Positions 56,921 to 64,000 of a stretch of 64,000 nt of DNA are shown piece after piece (position 1 is the stretch's first letter; every line of letters begins with the position of its first letter). This DNA is from JBEKYD01 sp049509915 (lineage in GTDB: Bacteria > Acidobacteriota > Terriglobia > Bryobacterales > Bryobacteraceae). The stretch lies in assembly GCA_049509915.1 (NCBI GenBank), contig JBEKZL010000026.1, positions 8,494 through 72,493 of the forward strand, read 5' to 3'. A model generated the notes under the pieces. The model was not told the DNA's origin and ran no database searches. It saw nothing but the letters and a program-made list of their open reading frames with translations. The position numbers and the translations under genes were made by a program.

Positions 56921-56966
56921 GTTCTGCCTTAAAGTTCACATGCTCTGCCTACTGAGCTACCCTCCC
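56921..56966 (-). pseudogene. 5'-half tRNA remnant
   Basis: On the minus strand GGGAGGGTAGCTCAGTAGGC and the following AGAGCA are a good acceptor 5' strand and D-arm, and CTTTAA resembles a Lys anticodon loop missing one T. The anticodon stem does not close, and no T-arm or matching 3' acceptor strand follows. It lies 108 nt upstream of the intact tRNA-Lys gene, consistent with a broken second tRNA left by integration or excision events. Confidence 0.55.
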
Positions 56967-57058
56967 CCGCGATGGAATAGCAGATGCCGCGAGCAACCGC
57001 CACCGGGCCAGTTTAGCAAAGGCTGGGTCTGGAACCTATCCCCCGGTATGCCGGCCGC

Positions 57059-57064
57059 TATACT
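57059..57064 (+). promoter_or_regulatory. -10 element (TATACT) of the potassium channel gene
   Basis: TATACT lies 17 nt upstream of ATG 57082. A purine-rich GGGAAACGGG just before the ATG can serve as ribosome binding site, so this transcript would have a short normal leader. Confidence 0.45.
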
Positions 57065-57081
57065 TGGGCTTGGGAAACGGG

Positions 57082-58104
57082 ATGAACCGGCTGACGCGGC
57101 GATTTCTATTCATTGCGGCGGCGATTCTGGGGACCCTCGGCACGGGCACGGTGGGCTTCACCCTGATCGAGCATTATCCGCCCTTCGATGCCTTTTACAT
57201 GACGCTCATCACCATGACTACGGTCGGTTATGGCGAGGTGCATCCACTTTCGCACGCCGGGCGGGTGTTCAATTCGTTCCTGATCATGTTCGGGGTCACT
57301 ACCATCTTCATCGCCATCGGGGCCATGACCCAGACCATCATCGAGCTCGAATTCGGAGACGTCTTCAACAAGCGGCGGAATAAACGCATGATCGAGAAGC
57401 TCAACCATCACCACATCATTTGCGGCTTCGGGCGGGTGGGACGCGGGGCTGCGGCGGAACTGCAACGCGCCGGCGCGTCCTTTGTGATCGTGGATAGCGA
57501 CCCGATCCGCGCCGAACGCGCCATGATGGCGGGCATGCTGGCGGTGGCGGCCGACGCCACCCACGACGATAGCTTGCGGCAAGTGGGCGTGGAGCGGGCC
57601 CGCGGCCTGGTGGCGGCGTTGGCCACCGACGCCGATAACCTGTTCGTCCTGCTATCGGCCAAGGCCTTGAATCCTGACCTTTACGTGGCCGCGCGGGCGG
57701 CCGAGGAGGGCGCCGTGGAAAAGATGCGGCGGGCCGGCGCAAATTCGGTGATTGCGCCCTATGCGCTCACCGGCCACCGCCTGGCGCAATCGCTGCTTCG
57801 TCCGCATGTGGTGCAATTCCTGGATTTCGCCACCAAGGACGTGGGAGAAGAGACGGCCATCGAACAGGTACTGGTGGCGGAGGGTTGCGAAATGGTGGGC
57901 AAGACCATCCGCGAAATGCAGCTTGGCCGCGACCTCGGGGTAATTGTGATGGCGATTCGCGACTGCCATGGGAAGATGCAATTTAACCCGCCCGCCGATA
58001 CTCCCATCCAGGGCGGCGATACGCTGATCGCGATGGGCGGGCAAAAGGGCCTGCGATCGCTAGAGGTCCTTTTGGCTGAACCGCCGGGCGCCGGGCGCGG
58101 GTGA
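57082..58104 (+). CDS. Potassium channel with RCK (TrkA-N and TrkA-C) domains
   Basis: A 340-residue MthK-like channel. Two TM helices (about residues 7-28 and 62-84) flank a pore helix with the selectivity filter TMTTVGYGE (K+ channel signature). The cytoplasmic RCK_N domain (about 108-225) has the Rossmann motif HHIICGFGRVGRGAAAELQR and the acidic end of beta-2 (FVIVDSDP), predicting nucleotide binding; RCK_C follows (about 245-335, CEMVGKTIREMQLGRDLG). It forms tetrameric gated pores with an octameric RCK ring in the inner membrane. Start ATG 57082 is preferred over the in-frame TTG at 57064, which overlaps the -10. Stands alone downstream of the tRNA/integrase scar. Confidence 0.92.
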   Translation: MNRLTRRFLFIAAAILGTLGTGTVGFTLIEHYPPFDAFYMTLITMTTVGYGEVHPLSHAGRVFNSFLIMFGVTTIFIAIGAMTQTIIELEFGDVFNKRRNKRMIEKLNHHHIICGFGRVGRGAAAELQRAGASFVIVDSDPIRAERAMMAGMLAVAADATHDDSLRQVGVERARGLVAALATDADNLFVLLSAKALNPDLYVAARAAEEGAVEKMRRAGANSVIAPYALTGHRLAQSLLRPHVVQFLDFATKDVGEETAIEQVLVAEGCEMVGKTIREMQLGRDLGVIVMAIRDCHGKMQFNPPADTPIQGGDTLIAMGGQKGLRSLEVLLAEPPGAGRG

Positions 58105-58239
58105 CGCGCTGCCGCTCAGCCGCCATTTTACGCGACCGGAGGCTCTCCGCAGGCATCTAAAGGGCTGTAATTGAATTTACACGCTCCCGTCTGGCACAAT
58201 AGAACCGATCGGGACTTCCGAATCTAAGGAGTGGATGCA

Positions 58240-58563
58240 ATGGTTCAACTGACCGAAAAAGCCGTAGGCAAAGTAAAAGAAATCATGTCTTCGCAGCAGC
58301 CGTCGCCGGCCGGATTGCGGATCGCCGTGGTGGGGGGAGGCTGCTCCGGATTCAGCTATTCGATGGCCTTCGAGAACCAACCCAACATGCTGGACAAGAC
58401 CTACAGCTACGACGGTTTGAAAGTGTTCGTCGATCAGGCCAGCCTGCTCTACCTGGATGGCGCCGAAGTGGATTATGTCGAGAGCCTGGAAGGCGCCGGC
58501 TTCAAGTTCAACAACCCGCAAGTGAAATCCACCTGCGGCTGCGGCAGTTCCTTCCAGGTCTAA
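58240..58563 (+). CDS. A-type iron-sulfur carrier protein (ErpA/IscA-like)
   Basis: A 107-residue A-type carrier that receives and delivers [2Fe-2S] or [4Fe-4S] clusters to apo-proteins in the cytoplasm. It begins VQLTEKAVGKVKEIM and has the three ligand cysteines in the diagnostic positions: GGGCSGFSYS near residue 36 and CGCGSSF near 99-101. The FVDQASLLYLDGAEVDYVES segment is typical. TAAGGAG (58225-58231) precedes ATG 58240 by 8 nt. No isc or suf genes adjoin, so it acts as a stand-alone carrier like ErpA. Upstream ACAATAGAAC near 58197 may belong to its promoter. Confidence 0.93.
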   Translation: MVQLTEKAVGKVKEIMSSQQPSPAGLRIAVVGGGCSGFSYSMAFENQPNMLDKTYSYDGLKVFVDQASLLYLDGAEVDYVESLEGAGFKFNNPQVKSTCGCGSSFQV

Positions 58564-58567
58564 TCAC

Positions 58568-58790
58568 CTGGCCTGCGGGGTGGGCGTCTAGCGCGGACTT
58601 CCCGGCTGATGCCGAACGTCGCCAGGTCGGTCTGTAGGTCCGCCAACACGCCGCTGTATTGGGAGGGCACGGGCGGGTTTTCGGAGCTGAGCACGACCAG
58701 TGGACGCTCGCCAAGGCTAGCCGCTGCGCGCGCCTGGGCGGTGCTCGGCGCCCAGGAGGCGATGTCCTGTAAGAGTGCGCTGTGGGCCTC
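58568..58790 (-). pseudogene. Possible C-terminal remnant of an alpha/beta hydrolase
   Basis: A leftward frame preceded by a stop reads HSALLQDIASWAPSTAQARA, AASLGERPLVVLSSENPP, SGVLADLQTDLATFGIS and ends at a stop. This resembles the final strand and helices of alpha/beta-fold hydrolases, where ASLGDRPLVVLTAG and a WxxLQxDLA helix follow each other before the catalytic His. The His region and everything upstream are missing. The call rests on pattern memory without alignment. Confidence 0.35.
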
Positions 58791-58957
58791 AGGGGGCCTG
58801 TGTCAGGTGCCAGATGGTGTTCCATTCCGGCGGTCGCGCAGGGGCCGAGGTCGCAGTTTTCCACTTCGCGGACACAGGCGTATCTTCCGAAACCGACCTC
58901 GGGCTTATCAATCGAAGCTTCGATCAACTCGAGACAGGCCAGGAGGGCCGTCCCGCG

Positions 58958-59674
58958 CTATGCTTCCATGGCGGCCAAGGCGCGGCGCGGCTCGAAGGTG
59001 TAGCCGAAGCCGCGGACCGAATGGATCAGTACGGGCGCGGCGGGGTCATCCTCGATCTTCTGCCTCAGCCGGAGCACATAGACGTCCACCGCGCGGTCGG
59101 TGATGGCGCGGTCCTGCCCCCACACCGAATTCAGCAGTTGCTCCCGGCTAAAGACGACCCCCGGACGCGTCATGAGGAATTCCAGCAGGCGAAACTCGGT
59201 AGCGGTCAGCGCCAGCGGCCGGCTATTCAGGCGCACCTGCCGGCTGGCGGTATCCACTTCCAGGCCGCCGGCTTCGAGCACACGCACGGGGTTGGTCTGG
59301 TTGCGCGCCGCGCCGCGGACCTGGAGCTTGATGCGCGCAATCAATTCGCGCACGAAGAACGGCTTCACCACGTAGTCGTTGGCGCCCAGCTCCAGACCGA
59401 CAATCCGGTCGGTTTCCGACGCCCGCGCGGTGAGGAAAATGATCGGGGTGGCAGCCAACTCCGGGTCCCGACGAATGCCCTTGCAAATATCCAGACCGTC
59501 GGAATCGGGCAGCATGATGTCCAGCAGAATCAAGTCCGGCCGCACCTGCCGGCACAGTTCGATGGCGCCTTTGCCGGTCTGCAGGCCCGAAAGTTGAAAT
59601 CCTTCCTTTTCCAAGTTATATTTCAACAAGGAAAACAAGTCAGAGTCGTCTTCGATGAGGAGAATTTTCTTCAT
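58958..59674 (-). CDS. OmpR/PhoB-family response regulator (second regulator of the cluster)
   Basis: A 238-residue DNA-binding response regulator. Receiver 1-120: acidic pair EDD, phospho-Asp in LILLDIMLPDSDG, Thr in FLTAR and Lys in VVKPFF. Winged-helix DNA-binding domain about 140-230: ALTATEFRLLEFLMTRPGVV, SREQLLNSVWG, RAVDVYVLRLRQKIEDD, IHSVRGFGYTF, all as in PhoB. It lies 56 nt downstream of the kinase gene and runs the same way, so it is probably co-transcribed with it, giving the single kinase two candidate partners. The 12-residue tail (RRALAAMEA) is extra to the fold. Confidence 0.93.
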   Translation of the reverse strand: MKKILLIEDDSDLFSLLKYNLEKEGFQLSGLQTGKGAIELCRQVRPDLILLDIMLPDSDGLDICKGIRRDPELAATPIIFLTARASETDRIVGLELGANDYVVKPFFVRELIARIKLQVRGAARNQTNPVRVLEAGGLEVDTASRQVRLNSRPLALTATEFRLLEFLMTRPGVVFSREQLLNSVWGQDRAITDRAVDVYVLRLRQKIEDDPAAPVLIHSVRGFGYTFEPRRALAAMEA

Positions 59675-59730
59675 AACCTCTTTATCGGCTCCCGCAAAAT
59701 TACGCTAACAGCGTTCGCGTTACAGCATCG

Positions 59731-61200
59731 TTACGAGGCCGTAAATTCAGGATTAAGCTGAGGCGCCGGCAGAGCTGCTTCCTCGGCTGGCAAAGTGAAG
59801 AAAAAAGTTGACCCCCGATTGACGTGGCTTTCCACACGAACCACGCCGTTGTGCGACGCCACCAGGTGCTTGACGATGGACAGACCGAGCCCGGTGCCGC
59901 CCAGCTCCCGTGAGCGCGCCTTGTCCACCCGGTAGAAACGCTCGAACAACCGCGGCAAATCCTCGGCCGGAATACCGGCGCCGGTATCGCTCACCCAGGC
60001 TTCGACGAATTGGCCGGCGGGCCGGACACCTACCGTGATAGTGCCGCCCCGGGGAGTGTACTTGATGGCATTATCGAGCAGATTGCTGAACACCTGCGAA
60101 ACGGCTTCGTCGTCGCACCAGGCCTCGGTGACGGCTGGATCGATTTCCGACACCAGCCGGATCTCGGTCTTTTCGGCGATAGGCCGCACCTGTTCGACGG
60201 CCTGGCTGATCAGCGCCTGGATATTGCGAGGCTCGAATTCCAGGTTTTGGCGTTTTTGCTCGATGCGCGACAGGGTCAACAGGTCTTCGGTCAGCCGCGC
60301 CAGCCGCTCGGCGTTGTGACGGATGATGCCAAGGAAGCGCATGTTGTGGTCCGGGTCGTGGAGGGCGCCGTCCATCAGGGTTTCGGTGTAGCCCTGGATG
60401 GATGCCAGCGGCGTACGTAGCTCGTGTGACACATTAATGACGAAATCTTTGCGGATTCGCTCCAGCTTTTCCAGTTCGATATGTTCCCGCTGCAATTGTT
60501 CCACGGTGCTCTGCAGGTTCTCGGCGGTTTCGTTCAGCGTGAGGGCCAGTTGCCCGAATTCGCTGCCGCCGGTATCGGCCAGGCGGGCGCGGAAGTTTCC
60601 CCGAGCCAGCTCCACGGCGTGGGACATGATGGTGGCGAAGCGGCGCGAAATCCAGCGCGCCAGCACCGCCGCCAGCAGGATGGCCGGCAGAAACGCCACG
60701 GCCGTGCTTACCAGTATCCGGGTCCGCACCTGCGCCACCTGTCCGTCGATGAGCGAGAGCGGCTCGGCCAGGCGCACCGCTCCTCCGGGTATCGGCACGG
60801 CTACGTAAAGAAACGGCACGTGCAGCGTGGCACTGGTACGGATATCCAACCCGGCGCGCCCCGCGAAGGCCGCCATGAGCTCTTTACGGTTGGTGGTGCG
60901 ATGGTTCTCCATGCGGGCGGCATCGGCCTGGGAATCGGCCACCACGCCGCCATCGTCGCGCACCACGGTGACGCGCGCGGCGGCGGCATGCCCGAGCGCC
61001 TGGACGCGCGCCTCATCCACCCGGCCGGGGGCGTTCATGTCGAGAGCCAGCAGGCGCGCCTTGCCGGTCAATTGGTCGGCCAGGGTTCGAACGTAAGCGT
61101 CGCGGGCTACTCGGGTGGTGAAGAAGTCCACCGTCACCAGCGCCACCAGCAGCAGACAAAATACGCCGGCAATTAACTTGAAGAAAATCCGGGTCGTCAC
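59731..61200 (-). CDS. PhoR-like membrane sensor histidine kinase
   Basis: A 489-residue sensor kinase. TM1 about 7-27 (LIAGVFCLLLVALVTVDFF), periplasmic sensor about 30-160 of the PhoR-type double-PAS-like class (ARVTVVRDDGGVVADSQADA), TM2 about 163-184 (LVSTAVAFLPAILLAAVLA), HAMP to about 240, HisKA with His in NVSHELRTPLASIQGYTETL, HATPase with NLLDNAIKYTPRG, DTGAGIP and GGTGLGLSIV. The layout equals PhoR of the phosphate regulon or related kinases; no pst or pho genes are in the window, so the stimulus stays open. The start overlaps the upstream regulator stop by 4 nt (ATGA). Confidence 0.93.
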   Translation of the reverse strand: MTTRIFFKLIAGVFCLLLVALVTVDFFTTRVARDAYVRTLADQLTGKARLLALDMNAPGRVDEARVQALGHAAAARVTVVRDDGGVVADSQADAARMENHRTTNRKELMAAFAGRAGLDIRTSATLHVPFLYVAVPIPGGAVRLAEPLSLIDGQVAQVRTRILVSTAVAFLPAILLAAVLARWISRRFATIMSHAVELARGNFRARLADTGGSEFGQLALTLNETAENLQSTVEQLQREHIELEKLERIRKDFVINVSHELRTPLASIQGYTETLMDGALHDPDHNMRFLGIIRHNAERLARLTEDLLTLSRIEQKRQNLEFEPRNIQALISQAVEQVRPIAEKTEIRLVSEIDPAVTEAWCDDEAVSQVFSNLLDNAIKYTPRGGTITVGVRPAGQFVEAWVSDTGAGIPAEDLPRLFERFYRVDKARSRELGGTGLGLSIVKHLVASHNGVVRVESHVNRGSTFFFTLPAEEAALPAPQLNPEFTAS

Positions 61201-61889
61201 GAAAACTCCTCGAAGCGATAACCGAAGCCGCGAATCGTGGTCAGATACTTGGGAGAGTCGGGCTGTTCCTCGATTTGCTCCCGCAGGCGGCGCACGTGCA
61301 CGTCCACCGTGCGCGGCGTCACGTAGCGCTGTTCGCCCCAGACCGCGTCCAGCAACTGGTCGCGGCTGTAGGCGTGGCCGGGATGGGTCAGGAAAAACTC
61401 CAGCAGGTTGAACTCGGTAGAGGTGAGATTCAACGGGCGCTCGCCCAGGAACACGCGGCGGCCGGTCCGATCCAAGCGGAACGGGCCGATCGGAAGCGCC
61501 GGAGAATCGGCGTCCATCTCGCCGCGCCGTAAATGGGCCTTGACGCGGGCTACGAGCTCGCGCGGGCTGAACGGCTTGGTCATGTAGTCGTCGCCCCCGA
61601 TTTCGAGGCCCAGCACCCGGTCCACTTCATCCGAGCGGGCGGTCAGAAACAGCACCGGGGTCCGGCCCAGGGTGGGCGAACGGCGGATTTCGCGGCACAA
61701 TTCGAACCCGTCGACGTCAGGCAGCATCACATCCAGCAGTATCAGGTCCGGCCGCCCGGATTCGAGCGACTTAACCGTGCCCTTGGCCCCGTTGAGCACC
61801 TGCGTCTGGTAACCCTGGCGCCCCAGGTTGTACTCCAGCAGTGAAGCCAGCTCGGCTTCGTCTTCCACAATCGCAATTCGCTTTGGCAT
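61197..61889 (-). CDS. OmpR/PhoB-family response regulator (first regulator of the cluster)
   Basis: A 230-residue regulator with receiver 1-120 (EDEAELASLLEYNLGRQGY, phospho-Asp in LILLDVMLPDVDG, Lys in MTKPFSPREL) and a PhoB-type winged helix (LTSTEFNLLEFFLTHPGHA, SRDQLLDAVWG, RTVDVHVRRLREQIEEQ, IRGFGYRFEEF). It is translationally coupled to the kinase, which makes it the main cognate partner. A TACAAT on the minus strand lies about 25 nt upstream of the ATG and could be the promoter. It is closely similar to the second regulator downstream, suggesting duplication. Confidence 0.93.
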   Translation of the reverse strand: MPKRIAIVEDEAELASLLEYNLGRQGYQTQVLNGAKGTVKSLESGRPDLILLDVMLPDVDGFELCREIRRSPTLGRTPVLFLTARSDEVDRVLGLEIGGDDYMTKPFSPRELVARVKAHLRRGEMDADSPALPIGPFRLDRTGRRVFLGERPLNLTSTEFNLLEFFLTHPGHAYSRDQLLDAVWGEQRYVTPRTVDVHVRRLREQIEEQPDSPKYLTTIRGFGYRFEEFS

Positions 61890-61907
61890 TCGAAAGCAGC
61901 GGGCCGA

Positions 61908-62501
61908 TCAACTTATTGTAACGTCAGCGCCGTCGCGGCGCCGGTCGGTCAGCCACACCACTGCGAATAGTACCAGCACCAGCGCGGCCGCCGCGCCGGT
62001 GAAAGTCCACATATTTCGTTTCAGGAAAGCCGGCGCGTCCCCGCCCAGGCTGAAGCCCAGCCAGGCGAGGCCAAAGTAGCGAATGGTTCGCGCCGCCACC
62101 ACCACCGCGATGAAGCGTATCCGCGCCGTGCGCAGCACGCCGGCGGAAATCACGAACACTTTGAGCGGCAGAGGAATGGGCAGCACGGCCGGCACGAACA
62201 CGGTAATCAGACCGTAGCGCTGAAACCACTGCCGAAACCGCGCCGGAGTTTCCGGATCGGGCGCCTTGATCCACCGGCTACCCCCGAAGCGAGCAGCCGA
62301 AAACAGGCCGAGATTGCCGATCAGCGATCCGGCCACGGCCAGCGTCGCCGCCAGGTAAGCGTGTTCCGGGCTTTTCCAGGCCAGCAAGGTGAGAGATATA
62401 TCCAGGATCGCGGGAATCGGCAGGCCGGACGATTCCAGGATCGCCAACAGAAACACCCCCACGGGTCCGAATTGAAGCAGCGCAACCGCGAGATGTTTCA
62501 C
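61908..62501 (-). CDS. DedA/VTT-family membrane protein
   Basis: A 197-residue inner-membrane protein of the DedA (SNARE-associated/VTT) superfamily, scramblase-like lipid-carrier or lipid flippases important for envelope homeostasis. It starts with the amphipathic FGPVGVFLLAILESSGLPIP stretch (Glu and the re-entrant loop), has LAVAGSLIGNLGLFSAARFGG and the conserved FQRYGLITVFVPAVLPIPLP loop, and ends with hydrophobic helices (LVLVLFAVVWLTD). The canonical F/YxxxR motif region (RYGLITVFVPAVLP) is recognisable, with small deviations. Its start overlaps the upstream ABC permease stop by 4 nt, so they are in one transcript. Confidence 0.82.
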   Translation of the reverse strand: MKHLAVALLQFGPVGVFLLAILESSGLPIPAILDISLTLLAWKSPEHAYLAATLAVAGSLIGNLGLFSAARFGGSRWIKAPDPETPARFRQWFQRYGLITVFVPAVLPIPLPLKVFVISAGVLRTARIRFIAVVVAARTIRYFGLAWLGFSLGGDAPAFLKRNMWTFTGAAAALVLVLFAVVWLTDRRRDGADVTIS

Positions 62502-63745
62502 AACAGATCCGCGAGGGACTTCTTTAGTTTATAAAATCCGGCGTGGCCCAGCAGGAAGACCACCAGCGCCAATACCCAGAATTTCCACAGAGAGCCCAGC
62601 GCCGGCGCGCGATTTTCGAGAAAAACGGCGCGGTACCCGCGTACCAGCACGTAGATCGGATTCTTGGCAAACACCGGCGCAGCCCATGGGGGCAGGGATT
62701 GCTCGGGGTAGCAGATGGGAGTGATGAAAAACCAGATCGTCAGCAGAAAGCCGATAATCTGGCCCAAGTCGCGAAACAGCGCCCCCAGCGCTGCCAGGCT
62801 CCAGCTTACGCCGGCCGTAAACAGCACCTGGGGCAGAACCAGCAGCGGCAGCCACAGCACCGTAAGCGGCAGGCGATGGCGCGCGAACAGCACCAGGCAG
62901 CAATACAACAACAGCGCGAAACCTTCGCTGACAAGCCCGGAGACCACCAGGTTGACGGGCAGCGTCTCCACCGCGAACACCAGCTTCTTGACGAAGTTGC
63001 GATGCTCCAGCATGACGCTCGGCGCGCGTCCGGCCGCTTCGCTGAAGGCCAGCCATGGGAGCATGCCCGCCAGAAAGTAGAGCGGGAAGCCGAGCGGACT
63101 CGGGTCGCCCGGAAAACGCGACCGCAGTACCGCGCCGAAGACGAAGGCGTAGGTCAGAATCAGCAGCAGCGGATTGAATACGGTCCAGAAGACGCCGCCG
63201 AACGAGCCCCGGTAACGCCCTAGAATGTCGCGGCGAACCATCACCCGGATCAAGCCGCGGTTGCGCCAGATGGTGAGCCAGGGATACACCAGCCCGCGCC
63301 CCAGCGACCGCAGCAGACGGCGCCGCGCCAGGCTGCCGCGCGTGGCCACGCGCCCCGCGTCTAACCGCGGGATGCCGCCGCGAACCGTCGCCTCCACCAA
63401 CACGAACGGCCAGCCGCGCTCGTAATACCAGCATTCGCCTTCGCGCATGGGGGAGATCAGCACCTGGTAGCGCCCGTCTTCGGGCGGCAGCTCGAAGCCG
63501 ATCGAGATTTGCGCCGAATCGCCGGGCGCGAGGTCGCGCTGGGCGTGGACGCGCGCGCCATCCACGATGAGCGTGCCCGTTTCGGCGTCGAAAAGATGGT
63601 AGCCAATGGCGAATCCTTCCGAAGAACGCCAAACGCCGCCGGACCGGTTGCGGATGGCGAACTCGACCGTCACCCGAGAGCCGTCGAGATCGGTTCGTCC
63701 GACCTCCAACTCCGATTCCGCGTGCTGAAAGCGAATCTGATTCAC
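62498..63745 (-). CDS. ABC-2 type polysaccharide export permease with N-terminal Wzt-C/NBR1-like domain
   Basis: About 415 residues if begun at GTG 63745. Residues 1 to about 110 form a beta-sandwich resembling the carbohydrate-binding C-terminal domain of Wzt or the NBR1-like domains of glycosyltransferases (VTVEFAIRNRSGGVWRSSEG, FAIGYHLFDAE, LAPGDSAQISIGFELPPEDG, CWYYERGWPF). After a linker comes a complete Wzm-like permease with six TM segments (RDILGRYRGSFGGVFWTVFN, PLLLILTYAFVFGAV, FYLLAGMLPW-type loop LYFLAGMLPWLAF, final ITPICYPEQSLPPW). It would export an O-antigen or teichoic-type glycan. The partner ATPase is not in the window. The frame stays open to TTG 63838, but that lies inside the repeat element, so the true N terminus may have been altered by its insertion. 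Confidence 0.78.
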   Translation of the reverse strand: MNQIRFQHAESELEVGRTDLDGSRVTVEFAIRNRSGGVWRSSEGFAIGYHLFDAETGTLIVDGARVHAQRDLAPGDSAQISIGFELPPEDGRYQVLISPMREGECWYYERGWPFVLVEATVRGGIPRLDAGRVATRGSLARRRLLRSLGRGLVYPWLTIWRNRGLIRVMVRRDILGRYRGSFGGVFWTVFNPLLLILTYAFVFGAVLRSRFPGDPSPLGFPLYFLAGMLPWLAFSEAAGRAPSVMLEHRNFVKKLVFAVETLPVNLVVSGLVSEGFALLLYCCLVLFARHRLPLTVLWLPLLVLPQVLFTAGVSWSLAALGALFRDLGQIIGFLLTIWFFITPICYPEQSLPPWAAPVFAKNPIYVLVRGYRAVFLENRAPALGSLWKFWVLALVVFLLGHAGFYKLKKSLADLL

Positions 63746-63814
63746 TGAGTCCGTGGACAGGATAACACCTGGAGCACTGGCGCCGACGAAGGCCGCGAGC
63801 CGCGCCTGAGGCGC

Positions 63815-64000
63815 AATCTGCACAATTCTGCACAACAAGCGCCGGCGATCTTGCCGCCGGTGCTTTTCCCCCTACCCAAAAGCCCCGGTCACAGACTTTC
63901 AAAGTTTTCCCTGACCCCACTTTCCCCTTTCTTTCCATTGCCTCCGCCCATCCCGCCTATCCCCTTCCACCTCGCCCGCGCCCGCTCGCCTGCTACCGTG
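63815..64000 (+). repeat. Dispersed element copy B (flank only; runs out of the window)
   Basis: Matches 22805-22996 in inverted orientation, starting at the same edge (AATCTGCACAAT, then TCTGCACAAC) and continuing to the last base. By alignment with copy A, about 19 nt after the window end an HTH gene like that at 22379-22804 should begin on the plus strand. It contains about 15 extra nt near 63915 relative to copy A. Confidence 0.8.

Noticed and set aside
56921..56966. A second functional tRNA gene
   Set aside because: Only the acceptor 5' strand and D-arm are good; the anticodon stem, T-arm and 3' acceptor strand cannot be formed, so it was listed as a remnant.

Overview
The window reads as high-GC chromosomal DNA from an acidobacterium of the Solibacter/Bryobacter type. 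The main reasons are a secreted SBBP-repeat protein ending in the Solibacter-type C-terminal domain (28366-30570), a DUF2934 protein, a relic of the large Oar-like TonB receptors that are abundant in this group, many secreted or Tat-exported enzymes, and PEP-CTERM-like sorting tails. This assignment is from sequence familiarity only; no 16S gene is present.

Layout. 0-12 kb: end of an ASPIC/UnbV protein, a Nudix hydrolase, rlmB, gamma-glutamyltransferase, a TIM-barrel isomerase with asnS, arginase overlapping ddl, an OmpA-like envelope protein, an S9 peptidase broken by a large internal deletion, and a YbaK-type deacylase. 12-20 kb: two small proteins, then a compact operon of TonB-dependent receptor, YfiR and a CHASE8 hybrid histidine kinase, facing a second OmpA-like protein. 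20-31 kb: carbohydrate enzymes (GH43-like, enolase superfamily), an HTH gene inside a dispersed repeat element, a three-gene peptidase operon, an in-frame MazF-YgeY fusion next to a truncated antitoxin, and the SBBP protein. 31-42 kb: a small-molecule enzyme cluster (HAD, DapA-like, epimerase, GNAT, flavin reductase, SMP-30), a c-di-GMP regulator, and mreBCD. 42-56 kb: PEP-CTERM protein, Nramp-UspA fusion, a sensor kinase block in visible decay, an IPTL-like secreted protein and a Tat-exported GH116 glycosidase. 56-64 kb: tRNA-Lys with an integrase relic, a TrkA-type K+ channel, an A-type Fe-S carrier, a kinase flanked by two PhoB-type regulators, DedA, and an ABC-2 permease with an N-terminal Wzt-C-like domain.

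Three themes recur. First, several genes have a -10-like hexamer only 6-9 nt before the start codon, consistent with leaderless transcripts, whereas others have textbook Shine-Dalgarno sites. Second, two repeat families are present: four long inverted repeats built of a 10-bp unit (6.2, 26.5, 43.5 and 45.6 kb), and two copies in opposite orientation of an HTH-gene-associated element (22.4-23.0 kb and 63.8-64.0 kb), the second of which runs out of the window. Third, at least six genes are deletion products or fragments (S9 peptidase, antitoxin, two kinase-region genes, integrase, hydrolase), which is either real recombinational decay or collapsed assembly. No CRISPR array, rRNA or complete prophage is visible.
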